A DNA stretch of 64,000 bases from a virus (IMGVR_UViG_3300025161_000004:182769-246768); one strand, 5' to 3'; positions 40,088 to 47,940 are shown, numbered from the stretch's first letter. The notes: generated from the sequence alone by a model not told the origin. Program-made: numbers and translations.

Positions 40088-40202
40088 ATATGATATTACT
40101 ATATATCTTAATTAGTTAAGGTATGAAGTCGATACTTACGAGATTACGGGTTCAAATTCAGTCTTGACTACTAAGTGGGTTATGTGGAATTTCTTTCAAC
40201 AT

Positions 40203-40277
40203 TGTCGGATAGCTCAGTTTGGTTAGAGCACAAAGCTGATACCTTTGGGGTCGCTGGTTCGAATCCAGTTCCGACAA
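40203..40277 (+). tRNA. tRNA-Ile(GAT)
   Basis: Acceptor TGTCGGA/TCCGACA, stem CAAAG/CTTTG, loop CTGATAC, anticodon GAT, T-arm GCTGG TTCGAAT CCAGT. Confidence 0.92.
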
Positions 40278-40291
40278 CATTATTTTTTTTT

Positions 40292-40753
40292 ATGGAAAAG
40301 CAAATACGATTAACAATTGAATTAGTGCCAAGTACATGTTGGTATACTAATGTACGTAGTCATGTATCAGAATTTACTTGGGATATAATAAGAAAAAAAT
40401 GCTATAGACTTGCTAATCATAAATGTGAAATATGTGGTTCTACGGGTAAAGAGCAAGGATATAATCACAATGTTGAATGTCATGAAATATGGTATTATGA
40501 TGATGTAAATCACAAACAAATCCTTACGGGATTAATTGCGTTATGTCCTTATTGTCACAAAACTAAACACGTTGGTTTAGCTCAAATTAATGGTGAAAAA
40601 GAAATTGTTATTAATCAATTAATGAAGGTTAATGGTATGTCTAGAGAAGAAGCAATAAAATACATAACGGAATCATTTTCGATTTGGAAAAAAAGAAGTG
40701 AATTTAAATGGGAAACCGATATTACCTATATAAAAAAATATATCAATGATTAA
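40292..40753 (+). CDS. HNH endonuclease-like protein
   Basis: 153 residues from ATG 40292, 14 nt after tRNA-Ile. Zinc-binding and HNH pieces: NHKCEICGSTGKEQGYNHNV, ECHEIWYYDD and LIALCPYCHKTKHVGLAQ (CxxC ... CHxxxH). This is the HNH layout of small phage nucleases; the closing helical part (KVNGMSREEAIKYITESFSI) is shared with similar orphan proteins. Position next to tRNA genes is common for homing endonucleases. No frameshift seen. Confidence 0.75.
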   Translation: MEKQIRLTIELVPSTCWYTNVRSHVSEFTWDIIRKKCYRLANHKCEICGSTGKEQGYNHNVECHEIWYYDDVNHKQILTGLIALCPYCHKTKHVGLAQINGEKEIVINQLMKVNGMSREEAIKYITESFSIWKKRSEFKWETDITYIKKYIND

Positions 40754-41033
40754 TAGAAAAAATAAAATAGTATTTTATGATTATCAATTAACTAAAGATA
40801 TTGATAAGTTTGGTTTGGATGCTCATCCTAAATTAGGATTTGAAAATCAAAGAAACGTAATTAAATATATCGAAGATAATTTTGATAAATCTGATTTATC
40901 AAATAGCACACTAGAGATTATGATTTACAAAGTAGAAGTAATTAAAACAATTAGAGTAGGAATTGATAAAAATAATAGTATTATCATAAAAAAATCACAT
41001 AACCAAAATTTGAATAAATTATTGACGGCATAG
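40746..41033 (+). CDS. Hypothetical protein, 95 aa
   Basis: Start overlaps the previous stop by 8 nt. Basic N-terminus (MINRKNKIVFYDYQLTKD), then GFENQRNVIKYIEDNFDKSD and a beta-rich end. Reads like an accessory protein co-translated with the HNH protein. Family not recognised. Confidence 0.5.
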   Translation: MINRKNKIVFYDYQLTKDIDKFGLDAHPKLGFENQRNVIKYIEDNFDKSDLSNSTLEIMIYKVEVIKTIRVGIDKNNSIIIKKSHNQNLNKLLTA

Positions 41034-41163
41034 TATCGGTTTTAAAACAATTTTTTAGATAAAAATTATTTACTAAATCCCATATTTTTTTCATTACTAA
41101 AATAACCGAATTATAAAATTTATCGTATAATATATTTATACTTAATATTTAATTTATTCTATT

Positions 41164-41433
41164 ATGAATTTTGGTTTAAAAGAAAAAATCATTGAATTGC
41201 GCAAACAAAAATTAACTTACAATCAGATAGCCGAAAGGCTGAATTGTGCCAAATCTACTATTTCATATCATTGTCAAAAAGAGGGTTTAGATGACATCGG
41301 ATTAAAACTTAATCCTGTCGAAAAAAATGTCGTGAAACAAATTAAGAGCTTTACTCGTAATAATTCTTTAAATGCTGCTGTCAAACATTTTGGATTGTCA
41401 AAAACGACAATTATAAAATATAAGAAATTATAA
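41164..41433 (+). CDS. Double helix-turn-helix DNA-binding protein
   Basis: 89 residues with two HTH units: QKLTYNQIAERLNCAKSTIS (about 14-33) and NSLNAAVKHFGLSKTTIIKY (about 66-86). This arrangement is that of small phage regulators or homing-endonuclease DNA-binding heads that lost the nuclease. The next gene starts 1 nt after its stop. Regulatory target unknown. Confidence 0.75.
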   Translation: MNFGLKEKIIELRKQKLTYNQIAERLNCAKSTISYHCQKEGLDDIGLKLNPVEKNVVKQIKSFTRNNSLNAAVKHFGLSKTTIIKYKKL

Positions 41434-41434
41434 A

Positions 41435-41881
41435 ATGCTTGTGGAAAGTATAGGTGGTGAGTGTCCATGCTGTAACTATGATAAAATGTTACAACGACAT
41501 GGCTCATCGGAGTACTATCTTTTGGATGGCTGTCCAAATTGTGGTTTTGGATATGGTACTAATCATCATGATTTACATAATTTCGGTATTGATGCTTGGA
41601 TTGATTACGGTAGACATGTGTTAGCATCCATATTCTCTCATTCTATTGATGGTGAGTTTTATTTAGTAGATGATAGTAAATTTGAGCATGATGATATACG
41701 ATATTATTTGTTGAATAATGATTTAAAAAAGTTGGATAAAGATGTTCTCAGAAAAAGAATATTTGATTGGATGGAAACACAAGATATAAAGTCTGACAGT
41801 ATCACCGTATTTCGATATAATCGTGTTGATGTTGAAAGATGGTTATCTACTAATCCAATGATATTTAAAAAAATTGATTGA
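41435..41881 (+). CDS. Zinc-ribbon protein
   Basis: 148 residues. An N-terminal zinc ribbon GECPCCNYDKML...DGCPNCGFGYG (two CxxC-type pairs, about 9-41) is followed by an acidic alpha-beta domain (FEHDDIRYYLLNNDLKKLD, DVERWLSTNPMIF). The combination is known from phage proteins of unknown function. Co-transcribed with the HTH gene. Confidence 0.6.
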   Translation: MLVESIGGECPCCNYDKMLQRHGSSEYYLLDGCPNCGFGYGTNHHDLHNFGIDAWIDYGRHVLASIFSHSIDGEFYLVDDSKFEHDDIRYYLLNNDLKKLDKDVLRKRIFDWMETQDIKSDSITVFRYNRVDVERWLSTNPMIFKKID

Positions 41882-41927
41882 TGATTAAGGAAAAAAAATA
41901 TCAAACACAATTTTGTAAAATAAGGTA

Positions 41928-42035
41928 GTGAAAGAAGAAATCTATAAGAAACATTACAATGGAATGATTGAATGTTTTAAATTATCTGAATTACCTACAA
42001 ATCTAGAACCTGACGATTTAATTGTATTCCATTAA
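41928..42035 (+). CDS. Short ORF, 35 aa
   Basis: GTG 41928 to TAA 42033. KEEIYKKHYNGMIECFKLSE followed by LPTNLEPDDLIVFH resembles the N-terminus of a longer conserved phage protein; probably a truncated copy. Confidence 0.35.
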   Translation: MKEEIYKKHYNGMIECFKLSELPTNLEPDDLIVFH

Positions 42036-42050
42036 ATTATATGATTAATT

Positions 42051-42278
42051 ATGATTTGGATTGACGCTAATGTAGAACTCCCAGATGAATTTATACATGT
42101 ATATGTTAAAATTCGCAGAAGAAAAAGAATTATAAAGGAGGTTGCTTTTTATTCCGCAGAAAGAAAAGAATTTTTTACTAAGTCAGGTGATACGTTTAAA
42201 ACAAAATATGTTCAATGGCTAAAAGATAACGACTACTTAAAAGAATCAAGTAAAATGAAAAAAATAATCAAAAAATAA
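42051..42278 (+). CDS. DUF551-like protein
   Basis: 75 residues: MIWIDANVELPDEFIHVYVK, KRIIKEVAFYSAERKEFFT and VQWLKDNDYLKE. The W...LP......V.V......V..W pattern is that of DUF551, common in phages and thought to be a small beta domain. Function unknown. Confidence 0.7.
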   Translation: MIWIDANVELPDEFIHVYVKIRRRKRIIKEVAFYSAERKEFFTKSGDTFKTKYVQWLKDNDYLKESSKMKKIIKK

Positions 42279-42289
42279 TAAACCTTTTC

Positions 42290-42319
42290 TTGGCAAGAAC
42301 GTATTTATGTGTATATTTG
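42290..42319 (+). promoter_or_regulatory. Promoter of the Phe/Ile/Ser/Gly/Asn/Leu/Cys tRNA operon
   Basis: TTG (42290-42292), GTATTTA (42301-42307) and TATATTTG (42312-42319) with a 19-nt spacer; the GTATTTA element sits 8 nt after TTG and 4 nt before the -7 box. Confidence 0.78.
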
Positions 42320-42338
42320 CAGAAAAATAAGAAGAAAA

Positions 42339-42458
42339 ATGAAATTTTTAAATCTAAATAATAATCCTTCGAACCTGAATAGTAATTTTATATCAGGGAA
42401 TATTTTTCTTGGTACTTGTCAAGAGAAGTCGGGTTATTCTTTAGATTTTGGTGGATGA
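42339..42458 (+). CDS. Leader peptide of the Phe/Ile/Ser/Gly/Asn/Leu/Cys tRNA operon
   Basis: 39 codons from ATG near 42339 to TGA near 42456. Residues 3-22 read FLNLNNNPSNLNSNFISGNI and continue FLGTC; 23 of these 25 residues are Phe, Leu, Asn, Ser, Ile, Gly or Cys, matching the tRNAs up to 44374. Leu codons include CTA, CTG and CTT, read by the Leu(TAG) and Leu(AAG) tRNAs of this operon; ATA is read by Ile(TAT). AATAATCC (42360-42367, within the triple AAT run) can pair with GGGTTATT (42431-42438), while GTCGGGTT (42428-42435) can pair with the terminator's AACCCGAC. Classic attenuator layout. Confidence 0.8.
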   Translation: MKFLNLNNNPSNLNSNFISGNIFLGTCQEKSGYSLDFGG

Positions 42459-42495
42459 TAAACTAAAACAACTAAAGAAATCAAGAAAACCCGAC
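42428..42495 (+). promoter_or_regulatory. Antiterminator of the Phe-Cys tRNA operon
   Basis: GTCGGGTT (42428-42435) plus TTCTTTAG just after it can pair with CTAAAGAA...AACCCGAC (42473-42495), 16 bp with an internal loop, competing with the terminator stem. Confidence 0.65.
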
Positions 42496-42515
42496 ACAAA
42501 AGTCGGGTTTTTTAT
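42486..42515 (+). terminator. Attenuator terminator of the Phe-Cys tRNA operon
   Basis: AAAACCCGAC / GTCGGGTTTT stem followed by T's, located 80 bp before tRNA-Phe. Confidence 0.85.
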
Positions 42516-42595
42516 TATAAGTATATGACATGGAGATGAGGTTATTGATTATTATCAAAAAAGTATGGTTTTGATTCATATCAAATTTACAATAT

Positions 42596-42668
42596 GTGGT
42601 AGTTACCGAGTAGGTCAAGGTGACGGTCTGAAAAACCGTTAATGTGGGTTCGATTCCCACCTACCACA
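42596..42668 (+). tRNA. tRNA-Phe(GAA)
   Basis: Acceptor GTGGTAG/CTACCAC, stem ACGGT/ACCGT, loop CTGAAAA, T-arm GTGGG TTCGATT CCCAC, discriminator A. Confidence 0.94.
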
Positions 42669-42738
42669 CAGTTTAATATGAAAACTAAAGATCTTTGACA
42701 GATTGATATTTTTTTTCTACCTTTATGTGTAGGTTTAT

Positions 42739-42811
42739 GCTCATGTGGCGCAATGGTTAGCGCAGGATGCTTATATCATCAAGGTTGCAGGTTCGAGTCC
42801 TGCCATGAGTA
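42739..42811 (+). tRNA. tRNA-Ile(TAT)
   Basis: Acceptor GCTCATG/CATGAGT (G1-T72), stem GATG/CATC, loop CTTATAT, anticodon TAT, which reads ATA directly. Bacteria mostly use lysidine-modified CAT for this codon, so a TAT tRNA avoids the need for TilS. Confidence 0.87.
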
Positions 42812-42814
42812 CAT

Positions 42815-42904
42815 AGAGAGTTGGCAGAGTTGGTTTATTGCACTTGTTTGCTAAACAAGCAGTCGAGATAACTTGACTCAAGGGTTCGAATCCCTTACTC
42901 TCTA
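42815..42904 (+). tRNA. tRNA-Ser(GCT)
   Basis: Class II; acceptor AGAGAGT/ACTCTCT, stem CTTGT/ACAAG, loop TTGCTAA, anticodon GCT, long variable arm. Confidence 0.94.
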
Positions 42905-42912
42905 CTTATTAT

Positions 42913-42985
42913 GCAGTAATAGCTCATTTGGTAGAGCATTGCATTGCCAATGCAAGGGCGGCGGGTTCGAATCCCGTTTACTGCA
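42913..42985 (+). tRNA. tRNA-Gly(GCC)
   Basis: Acceptor GCAGTAA/TTACTGC, stem TTGCA/TGCAA, loop TTGCCAA, anticodon GCC. Confidence 0.94.
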
Positions 42986-43039
42986 CAATAGACTTGGAAA
43001 AACCTCTTATCTTGTTAAAGATAAAGTAACCAAGTTGTT

Positions 43040-43110
43040 GCCCGAATGGTGTAAATAGTAGCATACTTGCTACGCAGCAAGAGGTGTTGGTTCAAGTCCA
43101 ACTTCGGGCC
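43040..43110 (+). tRNA. tRNA with 6-nt anticodon loop, anticodon uncertain
   Basis: Acceptor GCCCGAA/TTCGGGC and T-arm GTTGG TTCAAGT CCAAC are perfect, but the anticodon stem CTTGC/GCAAG encloses only TACGCA (6 nt). If the T is position 33 the anticodon is ACG (Arg), yet the operon's leader contains no Arg codon. A base may have been lost, or the loop is genuinely short. Confidence 0.6.
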
Positions 43111-43239
43111 TAATAACATATTACTACTGAAGTAGATTAATATGTGTGAATAGAATATAGAAATGTGATTATAGAGATAAAAATAGAAACAAAAAAAACT
43201 ATTTTTATTATGGATTTAAAACCTACTGACACAGTAATT

Positions 43240-43311
43240 GCGATATAGGTGTTGATGGTTACATAGCAGACTTCCAATCTGCAGTAGCGGGTTCGAGCCC
43301 CGCATATCGCT
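43240..43311 (+). tRNA. tRNA-Gly(TCC)
   Basis: Acceptor GCGATAT/ATATCGC, stem GCAGA/TCTGC, loop CTTCCAA, anticodon TCC, T-arm GCGGG TTCGAGC CCCGC. Confidence 0.94.
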
Positions 43312-43369
43312 CATAACTATATTTGGTTAGTATAATTAATATAATAAATATTTTATTATAAAATAATAC

Positions 43370-43454
43370 AGAGAGTTGGCAGAGCGGTCGAATGCACCTG
43401 TCTTGAAAACAGGAATCCTTTCGGGGATCGGGGGTTCGAATCCCTCACTCTCTG
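43370..43454 (+). tRNA. tRNA-Ser(TGA)
   Basis: Class II; acceptor AGAGAGT/ACTCTCT, discriminator G, stem CCTGT/ACAGG, loop CTTGAAA, anticodon TGA, variable arm AATCCTTTCGGGGATC. Confidence 0.95.
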
Positions 43455-43573
43455 CAAACAAATTAAATTGATATTTTAATTCAGTTAGTGCATATTTTAG
43501 CTTTACCAATAATATGTTGATATTTTAATAGACAAAATAATGATATATTTATATAATTAATATAGAATTTTAT

Positions 43574-43664
43574 TCTGGTGTAGCTGATGTGGTTTTAGCT
43601 GCGGACTGTTAATCCGTGAATGAAATATATTGAAATAAAGTAGGTTCGAGTCCTACCACCAGAG
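43574..43664 (+). tRNA. tRNA-Asn(GTT) with an expanded variable region
   Basis: Acceptor TCTGGTG/CACCAGA, stem GCGGA/TCCGT, loop CTGTTAA, T-arm GTAGG TTCGAGT CCTAC. Between the anticodon and T arms lie about 22 AT-rich nucleotides instead of 5. The next CDS starts 2 nt after the tRNA. Confidence 0.88.
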
Positions 43665-43665
43665 C

Positions 43666-44079
43666 ATGGAAATTAAGAAGCAATTTAGAGTTATCGTTGC
43701 AGGTAGCAGAAACTTTAATGATTATGATTTCTTAAAAGAAAAACTTGATCGTTTATTAATTAATAAAATTAAAGATTCTGAAATCATAATAGTATCTGGT
43801 ACTGCATATGGTGCTGATAAATTGGGAGAAAAATATGCAAAAGAAAGGGGATTCAAAATCCATAGATATCCAGCTGATTGGGGAAAATTTGGTAAAGCAG
43901 CTGGATATATAAGAAATATTGAAATGTTAGAAAATGCTGACGCATGTATTGTTTTTAGGGTAAATAATTCGAAAGGTTCAACACACATGATAGATATTGC
44001 AAAAGAGAAAAATATCCCACTGAGATACTATGATATATACGACACACGCTCCAATGATGGAATTGGTAGACATGCCTGA
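43666..44079 (+). CDS. DUF2493 / YspA-like SLOG-fold protein
   Basis: 137 residues, ATG 43666 directly after tRNA-Asn. Rossmann-type SLOG motifs: FRVIVAGSRNFNDYDFL (G-S-R-x-F), IIVSGTAYGADKLGEKYA (SGxAxGADxxG, about 46-63) and KFGKAAGYIRNIEML (GxxAGxxRNxxM). The family may bind nucleotide-derived ligands; some members are in NAD or nucleotide signalling contexts. The last 12 codons and the stop lie inside the following tRNA-Leu gene, so processing of that tRNA would cut this mRNA. Confidence 0.8.
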   Translation: MEIKKQFRVIVAGSRNFNDYDFLKEKLDRLLINKIKDSEIIIVSGTAYGADKLGEKYAKERGFKIHRYPADWGKFGKAAGYIRNIEMLENADACIVFRVNNSKGSTHMIDIAKEKNIPLRYYDIYDTRSNDGIGRHA

Positions 44080-44135
44080 TTTAGAATCAGGTGCGAACTA
44101 ATAGTAGCGTGTAGGTTCGAATCCTACTTGGAGTA
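44048..44135 (+). tRNA. tRNA-Leu(TAG)
   Basis: Class II; acceptor GCTCCAA/TTGGAGT (G1-T72), stem CCTGA/TCAGG, loop TTTAGAA, anticodon TAG, discriminator A. Overlaps the 3' end of the SLOG gene by 32 nt. Confidence 0.93.
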
Positions 44136-44207
44136 CAAAAGGTATGGTTAATGATTGGTGTTCTATCAATTATAAATCTCAATTTATTAATTAAACAATA
44201 CTAAAAT

Positions 44208-44289
44208 GCCCTTATGGTGGAAATGGTAGTCACGCTGGTCTAAGAAGCCTGTGTCGAAAGACGTGTAGGTTCGAATCCTACTAAGGGCA
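44208..44289 (+). tRNA. tRNA-Leu(AAG)
   Basis: Class II; acceptor GCCCTTA/TAAGGGC, variable arm GTGTCGAAAGACGT, T-arm GTAGG TTCGAAT CCTAC. The anticodon arm CTGGT/GCCTG has one T-T mismatch and the loop CTAAGAA gives AAG, which would need A34 (or inosine) decoding of CTT/CTC. Backbone close to the Leu(CAA) tRNA at 13568. Confidence 0.8.
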
Positions 44290-44297
44290 CTTAGTAT

Positions 44298-44374
44298 GTG
44301 GGAGTCGCCAAGTGGTTCAAGGCGCAAGTCTGCAAAACTTGTATATGTCGTGGGTTCGAATCCCACCTCCCACT
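44298..44374 (+). tRNA. tRNA-Cys(GCA)
   Basis: Acceptor GTGGGAG/CTCCCAC with U73 (Cys identity), stem CAAGT/ACTTG, loop CTGCAAA. Last tRNA of the operon; TGT occurs once in the leader. Confidence 0.94.
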
Positions 44375-44583
44375 CGAATAAAATTTAGTAATACGGATTG
44401 ACTTTTTTATTATACTTTCTATTTTTACAATCCATACCAAAACAAATTAAATAAAACATATTATCAATTTAATTAAGTGATAATATTTTTATGCTTATTA
44501 TTACCAATTTAAATTGTATTGTTTTCTTAGATAAAAAAATTTATTCTCAAAATTTTTCATGTAATTTAAATTAAACAGAAATA

Positions 44584-45714
44584 ATGAATATATTCCATAA
44601 CTTCATTCATAGTAATGAAATATTTGTTAAACCTAATGACTGGATTTCCATAAAAGAAAATTACAGTCAGGAATTTATTATTAAACAATTATCAGATGCC
44701 ATTGTTGAATATAATATAAAATTACCATATCAAATAATCACACATCAAGATATGGTTGACAGCTATAATGATCTTATGAATTTCGATTCTCTAACTCTAA
44801 TTAAAAATGGGAAATGGGTAAGTAAATTTGAATATAAATATCACTTTAACGAAATCTATATTGATCTGAGTTCTGTTGGTGCTAAAGCATCTAACTATTT
44901 TCATCAAGTTGAGAGATGGAAGTGTGATGCAACAGGTTATCCTTCACCGCAAAAAACATGGGAAAAAGAACGATTCAGAATTACACTATTGAAAGCGTTA
45001 TTTTCATTGAAAGTTTCAGAGATAAACCCTCATATTTTACGTAATATTATTTCTCTTAGAAAATATATAGCACCTCAATTTAGACCAAGTGCAGCGAAAG
45101 CAATATATGATTACTTTAAGGCTGAAAGAGTTCTTGATTTTAGTATGGGTTGGGGTGATAGATTATTAGCGGCACATACTTCGAAATATGTGAAGAAATA
45201 TATCGGATTTGACCCTAATAAAAACCTTTATAGTGGTTATTTAAGTCAAATTGAGGAGTATAATAAATTAAATCTGTTAAAAAAAGAATTTGTTCTATAT
45301 CCACTTTGTGCTGAAGATGAGAATATTGATTTGTCTAATGAACAATTTGATTTAATATTCACATCACCACCATATTTTGATAAAGAAAAGTATGATCAAT
45401 CGGATAGACAATCATATAAGAGATATAAAAAGTTTGATGATTGGTTGAATAATTTTTTATGTAAGACTATTGAGTTAAGAATTAAGAATTTAAAAGTTGG
45501 TGGATATTTAGTAATCAATATAAGTGATATTTATACCAGAAAAAAACTTTATAAGATATGCGATGGTATGAATAATTTTATTCATAATAACTTACCTGAT
45601 ATGAAATATATTGGTGCTATAGGATATAGAATGCCTAAAAGACCACAGAGTATTTCAAGTGATCAAGTAGGTATATATGGTGAACCTATGTGGGTTTATC
45701 AAAAAATATCATGA
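44584..45714 (+). CDS. DNA methyltransferase (SPPY type)
   Basis: 376 residues. The N-terminal 150 residues are a target- or DNA-binding part; SAM-binding motif I is RVLDFSMGWGDRLLAA (about 186-201), followed by IGFDPN (acidic motif II) and the catalytic FDLIFTSPPYFDKE (about 253-266). SPPY points to N4-cytosine or N6-adenine amino-methylation of DNA. The end MPKRPQSISSDQVGIYGEP is typical of phage-borne members. A solitary modification enzyme protecting phage DNA is likely; target sequence unknown. The next start codon overlaps its stop. Confidence 0.8.
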   Translation: MNIFHNFIHSNEIFVKPNDWISIKENYSQEFIIKQLSDAIVEYNIKLPYQIITHQDMVDSYNDLMNFDSLTLIKNGKWVSKFEYKYHFNEIYIDLSSVGAKASNYFHQVERWKCDATGYPSPQKTWEKERFRITLLKALFSLKVSEINPHILRNIISLRKYIAPQFRPSAAKAIYDYFKAERVLDFSMGWGDRLLAAHTSKYVKKYIGFDPNKNLYSGYLSQIEEYNKLNLLKKEFVLYPLCAEDENIDLSNEQFDLIFTSPPYFDKEKYDQSDRQSYKRYKKFDDWLNNFLCKTIELRIKNLKVGGYLVINISDIYTRKKLYKICDGMNNFIHNNLPDMKYIGAIGYRMPKRPQSISSDQVGIYGEPMWVYQKIS

Positions 45715-45980
45715 GCAAATTTACTTTATTAAAAAGAACATACCCAACATCTAAAGTCGATAGAGAATGTGATGGTTATAAATATATTATGGAGTCATTT
45801 ACTAAAGAACAAAGAGATGCTGCAGGTATTGACGAAAGTAAATTAAAAAAGATAATATATTCTGGTGAGACATATATGTATCAAGTAGGAAAAGAAGATG
45901 GCGAATTTAAAACGAAATATATCTCATTAGAAAACTTTGAAATTATAAGAATGAAATTTTTTGGTAACCAAGATGATTAA
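45711..45980 (+). CDS. Hypothetical protein, 89 aa
   Basis: ATG 45711 overlaps the methyltransferase stop (ATGA). MSKFTLLKRTYPTSKVDREC, GYKYIMESFTKEQRDAAGI and SKLKKIIYSGETYMYQVGKE. Its last codons (GNQDD, stop) are part of a direct repeat that recurs at 47691, on the other side of the 46-47.7 kb insertion. Function unknown; probably functions with the methyltransferase. Confidence 0.6.
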   Translation: MSKFTLLKRTYPTSKVDRECDGYKYIMESFTKEQRDAAGIDESKLKKIIYSGETYMYQVGKEDGEFKTKYISLENFEIIRMKFFGNQDD

Positions 45981-46037
45981 TTTTTCGTATTATCTACATA
46001 TACGATATATTAACATAGTGGTTAATACTGGACTCTA
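45964..46037 (+). repeat. Left direct repeat: gene end plus 5' half of a tRNA
   Basis: Starts GTAACCAAGATGATTAA and runs through TTAACATAGTGGTTAATAC to GGACTCT, similar (about 80%) to 47691-47766. It contains the 5' half of a suppressor-like tRNA, broken off in the anticodon loop, where foreign sequence begins. Confidence 0.65.
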
Positions 46038-47328
<1,291 letters not shown>

Positions 47329-47352
47329 TGCCACACCAAATTCCCAAATTAA

Positions 47353-47565
47353 ATGAGAAACAAAATTTTCATAAGCCATGCTGCACCTGATGACAACGAT
47401 TTTACTAAATGGTTGGCATTAAAGCTAATTGCCTTGGGTTATGAGGTATGGTGTGATGTTTTATTCTTAGATAGAGGAGTTCACAGTAAACTTATGTATG
47501 AGTTGACAGTAAATTTCTGTAAAATAGCCAATAGCGGCAACATTCCAAATGTTATTATGTTTTAA
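47353..47565 (+). pseudogene. Truncated TIR-domain protein
   Basis: The first 40 residues (RNKIFISHAAPDDNDFTKWL, ALKLIALGYEVWCDVLFLDRG) are the start of a TIR domain (K-x-F-I-S-H, W-C-D); after that the sequence loses similarity and stops at residue 70. Full TIR NADase proteins need a downstream catalytic Glu, absent here. A disabled bacterial defence gene carried in with the methyltransferase is the simplest reading. Confidence 0.6.
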
Positions 47566-47690
47566 GACATCGTCTTATAACAAGACAGTTTGTAAGTTTT
47601 GATGTTAAACCACCATTAATGGACTTCAAAATATTAAATTTAGCTATATGAAATTATCTTGGGACAAACTTGATGTGTTAGCAAAAAAGT

Positions 47691-47766
47691 GTAACCAAGA
47701 TGATTAAATTTTCGTATAATACAACAAATACGATCCATTAGCATAGTGGTTAATGTAGGACTCTCT
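47691..47766 (+). repeat. Right direct repeat
   Basis: GTAACCAAGATGATTAA onward repeats 45964-46037 and continues into a complete tRNA gene, so the intact tRNA lies on this side of the insertion. Confidence 0.65.
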
Positions 47767-47803
47767 AAAAGTCTTGAGGTGGGTTCGATTCCCACATGGA
47801 TCA
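47732..47803 (+). tRNA. Amber-suppressor tRNA, anticodon CTA
   Basis: Acceptor GATCCAT/ATGGATC, anticodon stem GGACT/AGTCT with loop CTCTAAA: T33, anticodon CTA, A37. T-arm GTGGG TTCGATT CCCAC, discriminator A. CTA reads UAG. The two genes that follow (47971 and 48321) each have an in-frame TAG within the first four codons. Charged amino acid not determinable by eye. Confidence 0.85.
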
Positions 47804-47932
47804 CAAAAATTTATTAAATATGATCTTAAAGATATATCACAACACCAATCGGAAGGTTGAATATGAACTGTGGGCTGTGGTGTTTTTATTTAAAAATCAT
47901 AAAAAATAACTTAACAATTTGAAACTTTTTAA

Positions 47933-47940
47933 TAACTTTG
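47933..47940 (+). promoter_or_regulatory. -7 box upstream of the amber-start genes
   Basis: TAACTTTG, 30 nt before ATG 47971. No TTG at the expected distance. Confidence 0.4.

Noticed and set aside
47353-47565. Active TIR NADase
   Set aside because: Only about 40 residues of the TIR fold remain and the catalytic Glu region is missing.
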